Of a DNA stretch of 32,777 nucleotides, positions 11,001 through 20,990 are shown piece after piece. Numbering within the stretch: the first letter of the stretch is position 1; the number at the start of each line of letters is the position of its first letter. A program made the position numbers and the translations under genes. The notes beneath the pieces were generated by a model. It was not told the DNA's origin, made no database searches, and was given only the letters and a program-made list of their open reading frames with translations. The DNA lies in assembly GCA_900088475.1 (NCBI GenBank), contig FLMG01000462.1, forward strand, positions 8,849 through 41,625. Direction: 5' to 3'. This DNA is from Hyphochytrium catenoides (lineage: Eukaryota > Sar > Hyphochytriomycetes > Hyphochytriales > Hyphochytriaceae).

Positions 11001-14000
11001 AGAGTGAGTTAGGTTCCATCTCTATGTTCCTCAATGCATGTTTCTTTTGTCTCTGTGCTTCCCCTCCACGCTTTAAATGTTAGGGCATTTATCTTTTGAG
11101 TTCTATCATGTCAACTTTTGAGTAAAGAAATGGGCGATTCCTTCTTGTCGGGATCACCATTGTCTCTCTTTCAGTAGTTGACTCTGGCCGTCGATGGCTC
11201 AGCTCTCCAGGCTTGTACTCTGATCTTCCCCTGCATGTTATCTCTGGTGCTCACTGCCTTGCCGTGCGATAGATGGAAGCGGCAGGGAAGGCAGTAAAGA
11301 GGAAGATCACGGACATAATGCCGCAGGGTCCCCACACCCCTCCACGCGTCATTGCACAGACCATCAGCGTCATGAAAGGAGGCAAGAAGCGGATAACCCC
11401 AGCGTTGATCACAGGGTCAGACTTCTCGTGGTGCTTCTACTACTTCTTTGCTGCTAACAATTCTTCTAACAATCGACGGACTGGGATATCTGGCTGCAAT
11501 ATTTGCTCTACCATAACTCCCTGTCGAATAAATTTTCTTCCATAGCGGGCGCGTCTCTTTCCTTCAGTGTGCTTCCTCTCTTATATACTGGCACTCGATC
11601 TCTTCTTTTTCCATTCTCTTATCGGCCTACTCTTCTTAGCTGATACCTCTCTTGGTTTCCAGGCCGCAAGCAGGGTATGGAGTGTCCAGTCCTGGCCTTC
11701 TTTCCTCAAGAATGGAGGGAGGCAGGGATCCTAGTTCAGTCAGCTCTTCTTCGCCGCCTCTTTCTCTGGCAAGGCAGGTGCCTACTGCTAATCCTGTGAA
11801 AAGGACAGTCTCTACGAAGTATGTTAATGTTCCAGTTTATCGGCTAGGAGAGGACCCACAACTCGTCCCTCTCTTCTCGCTCCCCGTCCTGAACCACGGG
11901 GCTTCTCATTCCTCTTTCCTCCGTTTCAAACTGGGTGAAGACGTCTTTGTCCCTCTCTTGCCCACATCGTGCGGGCCTGAGGCTGCCAGTGATGTCGCAT
12001 TATCCCCAATAGAAGAGAACGTCTCTCTGTCTGGTCATGTATCTCTCCAGTATAAGGTGCATCTTCCTCAAGAGGGAGAAGAGGGAAGAGAGGCACTTCC
12101 GGTTGTGAGCACTGTGAGCTGCATCGTGTCCTCCCCTACCCTGTCTCTCCCTCCCCCTCCCTCTACAGCGGGGAATGGCTCTACGGCAGGTTCTGAGGGA
12201 GGAGGAAGTAGAAAGAGCACCCTCCTATGGAAAGACAGAATACCAGGCAGAGCTTGCTGCTCTGTGGGGAACGCTAGCTTCATGGCTGTGGGCTGTACGG
12301 ACGGAACCTTGTTTATTTATTCGGCGAGCGGCAGGAGACTTTTTCCAGCTATTATCTTAGGTGACTCTCACATGCATGCCCTTCCTGTTGCTCTCTTTCT
12401 TCGCATTTCATGTTTGTGAACATTCTATAGTTGTTGCACGTTCTCCATCTCCTTCTTCTTTTCGCTCCTTTCCATCCTTTCTTATCCTTCAAACCTGCCA
12501 GACGTCATGGTTCTCACTCTGTCTCTCTCTCTCATTTTCTTCTACACAATTCGGCGGCTCCAATCATATTCTTCAGCGCTTTCCCAAGTTTCGAGAGACT
12601 CTGCTGTCTCTCGTGGGGCATCTTGTCATTCAGTCCCATCTCTTTCTGCAACCTTGTTGCCCGGCACGCTTTCTCTCGCTCCTCTCCCTTGCAGTCCGGT
12701 TATCCCTGTCCCCTATTCCTTCCGCAGCTGACATGCCGGTGTTTCATGTAGGCGAACGCATCTCCTTTTTAGAGTGCTCTCCAGGCGCGTCTCCCTATCT
12801 CCTCGTGATCAAACAGTCAGGCGCGCTAATTTGCTGGGACCTTGCAAGACGGACCACCGACTTATCCTGCTCACTTTCGCCCCTGCTCACGTCTGCACAG
12901 ACAGGACTTCCTGCTACGGCTGGTATGTCACCAATTCCCTTTACGATCTCCCTCTCTTGTCACTGTCATGTTATTAGGTGATAGGGGCTCCATGACCGCT
13001 TCACTATCGTGTTTCTTGCGACGTCCATCATGCGCCTCAAAGCTCGCTTTAGCCCATCGTCGCATCTGCTACTTGAGACGCGACATGCCTTAATCTCCCT
13101 TGTACCTTACATTTCATCGTTCTCAATTATCCTTGAACGCCTTGTTCGCACCCAGGCCTGCAGAACGTTCAGGTTTCCGCCGTCTCTATAACCAGAAAGG
13201 GCATCCCGATAGTCACTCTGGCTGTTGGCAGCCCCGCCCATCCCGTCCTGAGACAGCTCAACTCTTTCACCTACGATCGCGCCCTACAGAGCTGGCTTAG
13301 AGTTGCGGATCAGTCTTTTCTCTCTTCAGACTTCTTCTCCTCTCTCCCTCCGCGAACTTCAGGTCTTCTTCCCTCTGGTCCCCTTTCACGGTTGCAAGCA
13401 GCGGCAGCTATGTCTAGACTTAGGAGCCGCACTGCTCGTCTCTTGCTGATGGAAGACGATATGGAGATGCAGAAGGTGGTCACGCGGTCACACTTGGAGC
13501 ACCAAGTGGCGGCTGCGCTCGCCCTGCAAAGTGAGAAAGAATATAAAGAATGGTGAGATATAGCTTTATTGCATTTAGAAGTTATATCTCGCTATCGTCT
13601 ATCCCCTGCCTAAAACATTGCGCTCAACCACACTCTCTGGGTACCTACTTCCTGCCGGGACCCCATTTACATCCCTCTTCCCGTCATTGGGGGTCATTCT
13701 TACAAGGATCGTCTGCCTCTCTCCCTCTCATCTCTCTCCAGGCTGCTGATGTATGTGAGGTATCTGGCCGAGGAGGAAGACATTCTTAGGCTCAGGGAAC
13801 TATTTGATGACTTCACTGGACCACCGGAATGGTAGGTACCGTGAGCGCATTGCTGGGGAGGCATGAATAGTAGAGCTTAGGCGAAGGGGGAAGGAGACAC
13901 GAGCCAAGCGTTAATAAGAGGGAATAGGGGAGAGAAAGGCAAGGGGGATACAGAGTGACATTTTGCACCGTGACGCAGTGACGCGGACAATTGGCACAGG

Positions 14001-14612
14001 TAGCAAAAAGTAACACGGTAGGAGCTAAAGCAAGGTTACAAGTTTGTCCTTTAGCCAAAAGGTGCAAGAAAGAAGAGGAAGCTTATGATAACGCAGGAGA
14101 GAAAGAAAGAAAGAAAAACAGAGAAAGAGAGAAGAGAAGAAAGTAGAGAGAGGGGGACTTAAAAGGATCGCTGAGGGTGAGTATTTCCTCCTCATTAACA
14201 ACAGTTGTCTAGCCCTCCAGCACTTAAAGAAGCGGACGGAGAGAAGTCGTCAGAAGAGAAGGGAATATGGGAAGCGTCAGTTCTTGTAAGTTCTACCTCC
14301 GAGGTCACTACGTCGTCCTTTGACGCGCTTTTGGTCCTGTCCCTTCTTCTTTCTTAAGCCGTACTCCTTCTTTCCTCTTTTCCTTGATGTTGCCTTTCAA
14401 GCCGTTCCTTACGAGGAGTCTCTGCCTCTCTGTTACATGCCTGTCTCCGAATCCTTGGTCTTGCTCAGGGCTTGGATAAGCGGGCTCTGTTGCGTGAAGA
14501 GCTCCTCCCTCTTTTGAGCACAAACAGACATCTACAGCGGCTCCTGCATGAGTATATGACGGCACTTGACGAATTGCCGCAAGAGCGTGCGACGGAGACG
14601 GCGGACATATAG
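8085..14612 (+). CDS. HIRA: HIRA histone chaperone (H3.3-H4 deposition), twenty exons
   Basis: Core of the HIR/HIRA complex, a nuclear chaperone depositing H3.3-H4 independently of replication. Exons: 8085-8136, 8193-8261, 8317-8455, 8533-8596, 8829-8910, 9137-9318, 9472-9531, 9635-9745, 9949-10051, 10220-10382, 10483-10543, 10708-10773, 10941-11003, 11273-11415, 11663-12360, 12728-12922, 13156-13552, 13742-13831, 14213-14285, 14469-14612; 984 aa, close to the human length. The start MKILKPQWV matches the family. WD repeats fill about 1-365 (e.g. DIAWSPDDLKLASCSIDN, WVKGVVWDPVGK, DFVGHRSPVAAARFNP, SLDGSVCAF). GKKRITPALI at about 442-451 is the B-domain motif that binds ASF1. A Ser/Pro-rich linker precedes the C-terminal HIRA domain (ASFMAVGCTDGTLFIYSASG, HLEHQVAAALALQ, then KRALLREELLPLL near the end). 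Exon 9 has a tandem acceptor (9945/9948). The acceptor before 12728 has an in-frame alternative upstream at CTTGCAG. It is convergent with H2A.Z. Confidence 0.95.
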
Positions 14613-15176
14613 ATTAGGCTCCTTACTTATTTATAATCAGATGCAAAAAGAATGCTATGCATGATCGAGCCAAGGATGGAATGAGAGGTTGGATCCTACG
14701 ACCTTACACAATCAGATAACAGGATCAATGAGTTCCTCCAGCAGGTGCTAGAAAGTGGAGCTCGTTAGCAAGCACGCTGAGGACGGCTAGACATGGGAGC
14801 TAGAGGAGCTCTTAACTAAAGAGTGCGCTGATGGATGCAAGAGGTCGGGAGGTACGATCGCTCGTCCTTTCTTCGCTTGAGTTATAAGAAGCTACAAAGA
14901 GGAAATATACGATTTAGGTTAAGTACTTAGTGGTTTCCTTCTAGCAGAAGGTTCGGGCGGAGACAAAGAGGAAGTCCTCTCATCTCCTCCTCCGTCTTCC
15001 ATAAGCTATTGATCATTCTGTTATACAGCGGGGTTCTCAATACATAAATTGCCCCTATCTCCTAATCACTATGAGGAACAGAAGAGAGAAACTAGGAAAG
15101 CGAGGAAAGAGAAAGAACGCCCCACAAGAGAGAGAGAGTGAGAAAAAGAAGGTAAGAGAGAGAGCGGAAGGGAAGT
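14613..15176. other. Convergent intergenic spacer between HIRA and H2A.Z
   Basis: Contains the 3' ends of both genes (HIRA stops at 14612 on +, H2A.Z stops at 15177 on -). No open frame or RNA gene that I recognise. The right part (15075-15175) is GA-rich on the + strand, i.e. CT-rich in the 3' UTR sense of H2A.Z. Confidence 0.6.
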
Positions 15177-15848
15177 CTACTTCTTCTTCTTTCCAGTCTT
15201 GCTCATGAGAGACTTGTGGATGTATGGAATGACACCACCACCGGCGATCGTAGCCTTGATCAATGTGTCAAGCTCTTCATCACCTCTGATGGCCAGCTGC
15301 AAATGTCTGGGTGTGATTCTCTTCACTTTAAGATCCTTTGAGGCATTGCCAGCCAATTCCAGCACTTCAGCAGTTAGGTACTCCAGGATGGCAGCAGCGT
15401 AGACAGCTGCTGTGGGCCCTACACGCTGACTGTGGGTCACTCTTGACTTCAGGAATCTGTGGATACGTCCGACTGGGAACTAGACAAAAAGCGGGTCTCG
15501 GTTAGGAGAATAGACATAAGAGGCTGCCATCAAGTCCAGAAGAGCACAGCTATAAGAAGAGAGGGTGATGTGCGGAATTCAATATGATGAGCAAGGGCAT
15601 GCTTGAGGCAGAGAAGCGCGTGTACCTGAAGCCCTGCTCTGCCAGATCTGGACTGTGGAGCCTTCTTGGAGGTTGGAGCCTTGCCACCCTTGCCTCCCTT
15701 ACCACCTTTGCCTCCCTTGCCTGCGCCTGACTGCTCAGCCGAGCGGAAGTTTGAGTGAGATGGGATATAAATAGTAAAAGTGAGAAGACTACAATGGAGG
15801 TGAAGTTGGGTCAACCAGAGCGTAAGCCATAGCACTGGGTCTTACCAT
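15177..15848 (-). CDS. H2A.Z: Histone variant H2A.Z, three coding exons, start codon alone in exon 1
   Basis: Replacement H2A variant found at promoters and boundaries, exchanged by SWR1-type remodellers. Exons: 15848-15846 (just ATG), 15730-15626, 15479-15177; 136 aa. The N-tail is a Lys-Gly repeat ([16 protein letters not shown]), then [24 protein letters not shown] and the H2A.Z-specific acidic-patch region [19 protein letters not shown], followed by [14 protein letters not shown]. Both introns are GT-AG (115 and 146 bases). The ATG is followed at once by GTAAGA, and no other in-frame ATG lies before the tail in exon 2, so this start is the only one I can find. Upstream DNA is CG-richer than its surroundings, as expected for a histone promoter. 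The variant-specific L1 and acidic-patch residues exclude canonical H2A. Confidence 0.95.
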
Positions 15849-16485
15849 GCTTTCGAGCTTAGGAGTCTAAGTACTATGTAAGCTCGAGGGGAGAGAAGAG
15901 TCGAGGATATCCGACCAGAGATGGAGCTTTGTGTCGTGGCTGGAGAGCCCCGATCAATGCGTCGGAGAGTTTGAAAACGCGACAATGGCGTCCGGAGCAG
16001 GCGGCGCCAGAGGAAAGGGCGGAACCTGAGAGATTTGAACTGCCCCAGTGTTGGCTCTGGGGATATCTCTCAGTCACTCTGTCTGGAACCTTCGCACTGT
16101 CCTTCCGCTTGTTTTCTCATATTTCTCTTGGCTCTCTCTCTTAGTTCTGGTTGGAGGTGTTGGGTAAAAAAGTTTTTCTGGTGTTAGTATAGAGGGTGGC
16201 TAGCTGTCCGCAATAAGCAGGTGTAGCAGTATTTTTGAATATTTTGCGTATGGACGTCAGCTCATCTTACAGCTCATTACAGCTAATGGAATTCTGTCCC
16301 CAATGCACAGTAGGATGGGTGGAAAGCTTTCATATGTGTCGCTTTCATTAGTTCTCCAAAGCAGTGGTTTGAAGCTTTTGTAATATTTCCTCAAATGGCT
16401 AACATTATTTCGTGGCCCACCCACCCATTGTGTCAAAGCATTCAAACTTCGAAAGTGAATTCGATATCAAATCCATAGGCTGGAC

Positions 16486-16526
16486 AGAGATCTAGTTATC
16501 ATGTTGATGAAGAGATCTAGTTATCA
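16486..16526. repeat. Two perfect 16-base direct repeats
   Basis: AGAGATCTAGTTATCA occurs at 16486-16501 and 16511-16526, separated by nine bases. No coding context. It may be a slippage product or a paired binding site. Confidence 0.9.
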
Positions 16527-16621
16527 CATCGCTAAAGTAGTTGTCAGCTTTAGAGCTGTTATAGAGAGTGTGATGATATGATGTTGAAGTTGCACACTAT
16601 TCTTCGCTCCTGCTGGCTGCT

Positions 16622-16694
16622 GGGCGGCAGCACGACGGGCACTGATCAACTATCTAGTGCCGTTCCTTGCTCGGCGGCAGCAAGCACGGGCACT
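16622..16694. repeat. Imperfect direct repeat with an internal inverted repeat
   Basis: A GGCGGCAGCA..CGGGCACT block at 16622-16643 is repeated with small changes at 16671-16694. Between them, GGGCACT and AGTGCCG form an imperfect inverted repeat around GATCAACTATCT. The CG-rich composition stands out from the AT-richer flanks. Function unknown. Confidence 0.6.
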
Positions 16695-18132
16695 CCTCAT
16701 CATCGCAACTGCGCACTTAGGTAACAACTGGGAGAAGGAACCCTCCGCCTCCATCGTCATCACTGACAGGGACATTTTATAGGGACTTCTATCGGCTCTT
16801 CTGCGAAGAAACATGCCTTCTTCAGACTCTACATCATCCGCGCAGCTATCACTGCTACTTCGCAGTGCCCTCGTCGATTCAAAGGACGTAACCAGTCTTG
16901 GTAGCCACAGCGACCGGCGAGACGGAAGAAAAGTGTCACAGGGTTGCTGATCAGCACTCATTACCAAAAGGTTTAGGTGTGCGCCCATTAGGTTAAGTCA
17001 ATGAGAGTCCTTGCCCTGTGAAAAGAAGTTGTTGAGTCCGGGAAAGCTGCCATTCGCAAAAGTCTTCCCATTTCTTCTTGGAGGGTGTCGTCCTAAATCA
17101 GTAAGTTACAGGCGAGCAGTCGACCTACTGCGGAGCTAAGGTTGTGCAATAATGCACTTCCTACTGACCAACATCCATAGTAAGAGGTTGCGTAACATCC
17201 CTGGGACGCTGTTGAATTCCTCTTCCCGAGGATTAGCTGCCAACATAACGCCTTTGGCTGCTTCTGACTAACTCTATCTGTAAAAGTCATCTTTATGAAG
17301 CGGTCTTGTGCAGCTGAGCCTACAAAGGAGCTACATCGGCTCTTGCTTTACTTGTGCTTTTACAGAAGGATCAGTAGGTAGTAGGTACAGGGGACGAGTG
17401 AGACACCTCCCTCCGTATGCTACTGATTTACAAAGGAAACCGTTAAGAAAATGCCGCTAGATGCTTCTGAAAATGTCGTTAAATGTATTAGTTTATTGGA
17501 AGGGGAAGGTGGAAAACACTAGCGAAAGGATTCTGATGAGTCACTTTCCCAATATATTCCCAACGTATAAGCGGACCACACTTGACACCTAAGCTATGGT
17601 ACGGGCCGATTAGAATGCTTGGAGGTGCAGCACTTGCAACGTCCACGCAAGAAGGCTTACATAATACTAAGTTCTAAGAAGAGAAAAAGGAAAAGGAGTA
17701 TTGTATAGGGCAAAGGCTGAGCAGCACTGCGGCTAAGAAGGGTAGAATACCACGGAGTAGGGTACATAGTAGTACACGGGAGCGAGTAGATGGTACAATA
17801 AATAGAGTAAGAGGATGGCCTCTGCTGGATTCCATGCAACAGACCATCGACTCACGGAAGAGAGAAGAGGAATCGATAAGAATAGAGATAAGACGGGCAA
17901 GTAGGTACACTATATGGCAAGGCGACTATAAAGGAACACATGTCACGGTAAAAGAGAGAGGTAGCACTGGGTGCTGGCACAGCTAAGGGTACACAGAGCC
18001 ATTGGGCTCCGTTTCGGCACATAGATCGGGGCAAAAGAAGGTTGGTTTCCCTTGGGACTGAGACAGCGGAAGGGAAGCGGAGGCGCAGAATTATTCCGCA
18101 GGGAGCCAGTGATAGTGTATAGAGGGGGATGC

Positions 18133-18993
18133 TTAGGCGTGGAACTTCTCATACAGCTTTGGAAGGCTGAGATCGTCCAGGAAGTTTTGGCCCGCTTCCT
18201 TGTCCATATCTACCAAGAAATCACTGAAGTCTTCATCGTAGCGGTCAGGAAAAGGAGCGAAATCCTCAACGGACGGAGAGGAAAGATCGGTCTCAAAAGA
18301 CAGAGGAGTGCCAAAGTCACTCTCGCAACTGCTTTCTCTCTCGGAGCCGTCCATAAAGCGGAAGCCAAAGAGCTTGTTGTCATGGTCAAAGAACATCCTT
18401 TGGCTGCCTAGATCCAATTCATGGGGCAATGCTGCTGGGAGAGCTGGGGCCCAGTCTAAGGGAGACTTAAGCGTGTTCGAGAGGTTCGAGAGGGGCTTGA
18501 ACAACGGGCGGTGGTGCTGAGAATCTGTTTTGAGAACAGGAGAAAACTTGAGCTGCTTTCTGTCTCTTTCCTCGTCGGAGCTCTCGTCAGAGCTTTGGCC
18601 GTCAAAGATATCCGAGGACGTTCTTTTATGGGCTGAGAATGTTAGGCACCCGTCTTTGTTGCTCTTGTCTTTAATGGTAAGAGGAATAATGGCGTCTTTA
18701 CTCTCTATGCCGTAGGTTGATGGGCTCATCAGCCCAGAAAGCTGTTTCTTAAGGCTGGTAATCTGAGACTCCTGCTTGGAAGTAAGCTGCTGGGCCTCCT
18801 GACACCTTTGGAGTTCAGCGAGGCTTCGTTTTAAGGAACGAACCTTCCTATAGGGCCAGTGTCGTATCCCTATCGCTCTGCAGCGCTTCTTGAAAGCGGT
18901 TGCTCGAACGCCGAACTTCTCTGCCGCCACCTTGAGAGGCAGATCGAAGTTGGTGCTGAAGGTTTCAAAGCTGCATTGTAAGGTTGGAGCCAT
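18133..18993 (-). CDS. RWP-RK domain transcription factor
   Basis: Nuclear DNA-binding protein of the plant and protist RWP-RK family, whose members act in nitrogen responses and in gamete or mating programmes. Single exon, 286 aa, start in a strong context (GCCATGG). The RWP-RK domain spans about residues 8-57: FDLPLKVAAEKFGVRATAFK, then KRCRAIGIRHWPYRKVRSLK with the R-x-W-P-x-R-K signature at 44-50. A predicted coiled coil (about 53-90, Leu/Gln-rich) follows directly, as in RKD-type members. The rest is Ser/Asp-rich and probably disordered, with an acidic C-terminus (DEDFSDFLVDMDKEAG) that could be an activation region. No GAF or PB1 domain, so it is not NIN/NLP-like. It is intronless although most genes here have many introns. 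The target genes cannot be read from the sequence. Confidence 0.92.
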   Translation of the reverse strand: MAPTLQCSFETFSTNFDLPLKVAAEKFGVRATAFKKRCRAIGIRHWPYRKVRSLKRSLAELQRCQEAQQLTSKQESQITSLKKQLSGLMSPSTYGIESKDAIIPLTIKDKSNKDGCLTFSAHKRTSSDIFDGQSSDESSDEERDRKQLKFSPVLKTDSQHHRPLFKPLSNLSNTLKSPLDWAPALPAALPHELDLGSQRMFFDHDNKLFGFRFMDGSERESSCESDFGTPLSFETDLSSPSVEDFAPFPDRYDEDFSDFLVDMDKEAGQNFLDDLSLPKLYEKFHA

Positions 18994-19327
18994 GGCTTTA
19001 TGAGAAAGTGGGAGGATGGCAAACTATATGCCAGCCAGGGTCTGGTGCCGTCAGCTTGAAAGAAAGTCTAGAACTGAAGAGATGCTACGAGATGCAGATA
19101 GAGGAGTGAGCAGAGAAGGAGGGAAGTAGGGCGCCAAAGAGGAAGCTCTTACCACTTGAGGTCTATCGTGGCAATCAAATGGAGGAAGCGAGAGTTCATG
19201 TGGAGAAGCAGACGAACAATCCTTCGAAATACCGAAAAAGAAGAGGAGAAAATGCTCCTCATGGCCTACATTTTAGTCTTTGTCCCTAACTTGATTGCTT
19301 CTATCCGCTGAATGATGTGATGGCACT

Positions 19328-19520
19328 GTGTCGGCAGAAGAGACAGAGGGAGGGGAAGAAAGAGATAGAGAAACAGGAAGAAGAGAGGGAAGAGAGAGAG
19401 AGAGAGAGAGAGGGGGAAGCAAGAGAGGGAGCGAAGGGGGAAGAAAGAGAGAGAAGGAGGAGAAAAGAGATAGAGAACAAGGGAGGGAGTCAAAGAGTAG
19501 AAGGGCAAAGAAATAGGTAA
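19328..19520. repeat. GA-rich low-complexity tract
   Basis: Purine-rich run on the + strand with (GA)n cores and GGGGGAAG/GGAGG interruptions. Both strands give long open frames of Glu/Arg or Ser/Leu/Phe runs, which are composition artefacts. Confidence 0.85.
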
Positions 19521-20577
19521 TAGGGGTATAAGTGAAGGGAGAGAGATGTGGAACAAGGCTGGCTTTACATAGTCAGAAAACTACCTGACAGAATGAGAGA
19601 TTGACAGAACGACAGACACAGTTGAGAGAGGCCCAATCCCACTTAGAAAGGAAAGAGAGAGCAGGAACAGAGAGAGGAGCCATAGTGCCAACCATGAGAC
19701 CTCATAAAGAAACCTTTAGACCACGCCGAGGAGGGAGAATCATCCTTTTCTCTCTCTTTGTTCTAGGAAAGAAAACACGCCAAGGTCCTTTCTCCCTTCT
19801 TCCTCTTAACTCTTTTCTCTTCTCTCTTCTCTTTCTCTCACAATGAATGCACTCAACGCGATCAGGCTAGGAGATTTGGCTGTGACGCTTGTTTGAGCAC
19901 CCATCCCATTAATAATAGCAGTTGCTGATGGTACACCATCCGCTCTCCGTAAGCTCTCCTCTCATCTTTTTCAAATTCTGTGATGGCCTCCCACCCGCCT
20001 TGCACACTGCGGTAAGCTGAAGACCTTCATAGCCCGGATGTGAGCCATTACTGGCGCACCCACACTCATCACTTTGTCAACAATTCAAATGTTCCGTAAT
20101 TAGACCGATTTTATTCTTTACGAAGAGGTTGAGGATGCATTCTATCGAGGATCGGTATGACTATGGAGTAATCTTCTTTTGAACAAAGCTCGAGACCGAA
20201 AGGTAACCAGCCAATCAGCGTGCTCCCTCTGTGATCTCCTTAGCTTTGGCCGTTACTGTAGTCATGACTCCGCGAAATATTGTAGCTTTCAGAATCTAAC
20301 CCTGAACCTTTCAGAGTGTCTATTGAACTCGTGAATGACTAATATCTTGCACCTTTGAATCTTTCGTTTGTCAGCTGGTGCCAGTCCTCCCCTTGGATCT
20401 TGCCTCTGTTCCATACTATGTTCTTTGACCGTTGTTCGGGGGCATAAAAAAAAAGAGGGATGTACCATGAAGTTTGCCTTTCTTAGAGGGTAACTGATAG
20501 GCATCAGGGAGAATGGGTATGTGCTTGTTTGATATTAGATGGGGGGATTTGACCAATGGAACTTCAAGCAGAAGAAA

Positions 20578-20646
20578 ATCTTCGTTCTTGCTCTCTCCCT
20601 TGCTCTCCCTTGCTCTCCTCTCTTTCTATCTCTCTCTCTCTCTCTT
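20578..20646. repeat. CT-rich tract abutting the assembly gap
   Basis: Contains CTTGCTCTCCCTTGCTCTCC short repeats and then (CT)n up to the first N. The sequence resumes at 20991 in CT-rich DNA, so the tract probably spans the gap. Confidence 0.85.
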
Positions 20647-20990
20647 NNNNNNNNNNNNNNNNNNNNNNNNNNNNNNNNNNNNNNNNNNNNNNNNNNNNNN
20701 NNNNNNNNNNNNNNNNNNNNNNNNNNNNNNNNNNNNNNNNNNNNNNNNNNNNNNNNNNNNNNNNNNNNNNNNNNNNNNNNNNNNNNNNNNNNNNNNNNNN
20801 NNNNNNNNNNNNNNNNNNNNNNNNNNNNNNNNNNNNNNNNNNNNNNNNNNNNNNNNNNNNNNNNNNNNNNNNNNNNNNNNNNNNNNNNNNNNNNNNNNNN
20901 NNNNNNNNNNNNNNNNNNNNNNNNNNNNNNNNNNNNNNNNNNNNNNNNNNNNNNNNNNNNNNNNNNNNNNNNNNNNNNNNNNNNNNNNNN
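20647..20990. other. Assembly gap (344 N)
   Basis: Run of N between two CT-rich flanks. The likely cause is failure to sequence or assemble a long pyrimidine microsatellite; the true length may differ from 344. Any open frame drawn across it is meaningless. Confidence 0.98.

Larger units (their letters stand above)
15849..18132. other. Intergenic region between H2A.Z and the RWP-RK gene
   Basis: Begins with the H2A.Z promoter side and ends with the 3' flank of the RWP-RK gene. A 112-codon minus-strand frame (16988-16650) is the longest open stretch; it is Ser/Arg/Met-rich, has no domain I know, and overlaps the local repeats, so I do not call it a gene. Frames at 17657-18152 (-) are similar by-products. 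I looked for tRNA and U-snRNA signatures and found none convincing. Confidence 0.45.
18994..20646. other. Upstream region of the RWP-RK gene, no supported gene
   Basis: The first 270 bases are probably the promoter and 5' UTR of the minus-strand RWP-RK gene; a CATATAG element (minus strand) lies near 19026-19032. From about 19320 to 19720 the + strand is purine-rich. From 19850 to 20520 composition is ordinary but I see no convincing exon, splice pair or RNA gene. Confidence 0.45.

Noticed and set aside
12361-12731. Plus-strand frames of 74-206 codons in HIRA
   Set aside because: This is the CT-rich intron between exons 15 and 16; homology resumes after the CAG at 12727.
16010-16045. GTTCAAATCTC on the minus strand, like a tRNA T-loop
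   Set aside because: The flanking five-base arms do not pair, and no anticodon or acceptor stem fits around it.
16650-16988. 112-codon minus-strand frame
   Set aside because: No domain and no splice or start context, and it overlaps a CG-rich local repeat; likely chance.
19266-19556. Long frames on both strands in GA/CT-rich DNA
   Set aside because: Repetitive Glu/Arg or Leu/Ser/Phe runs with no domain; a composition effect.
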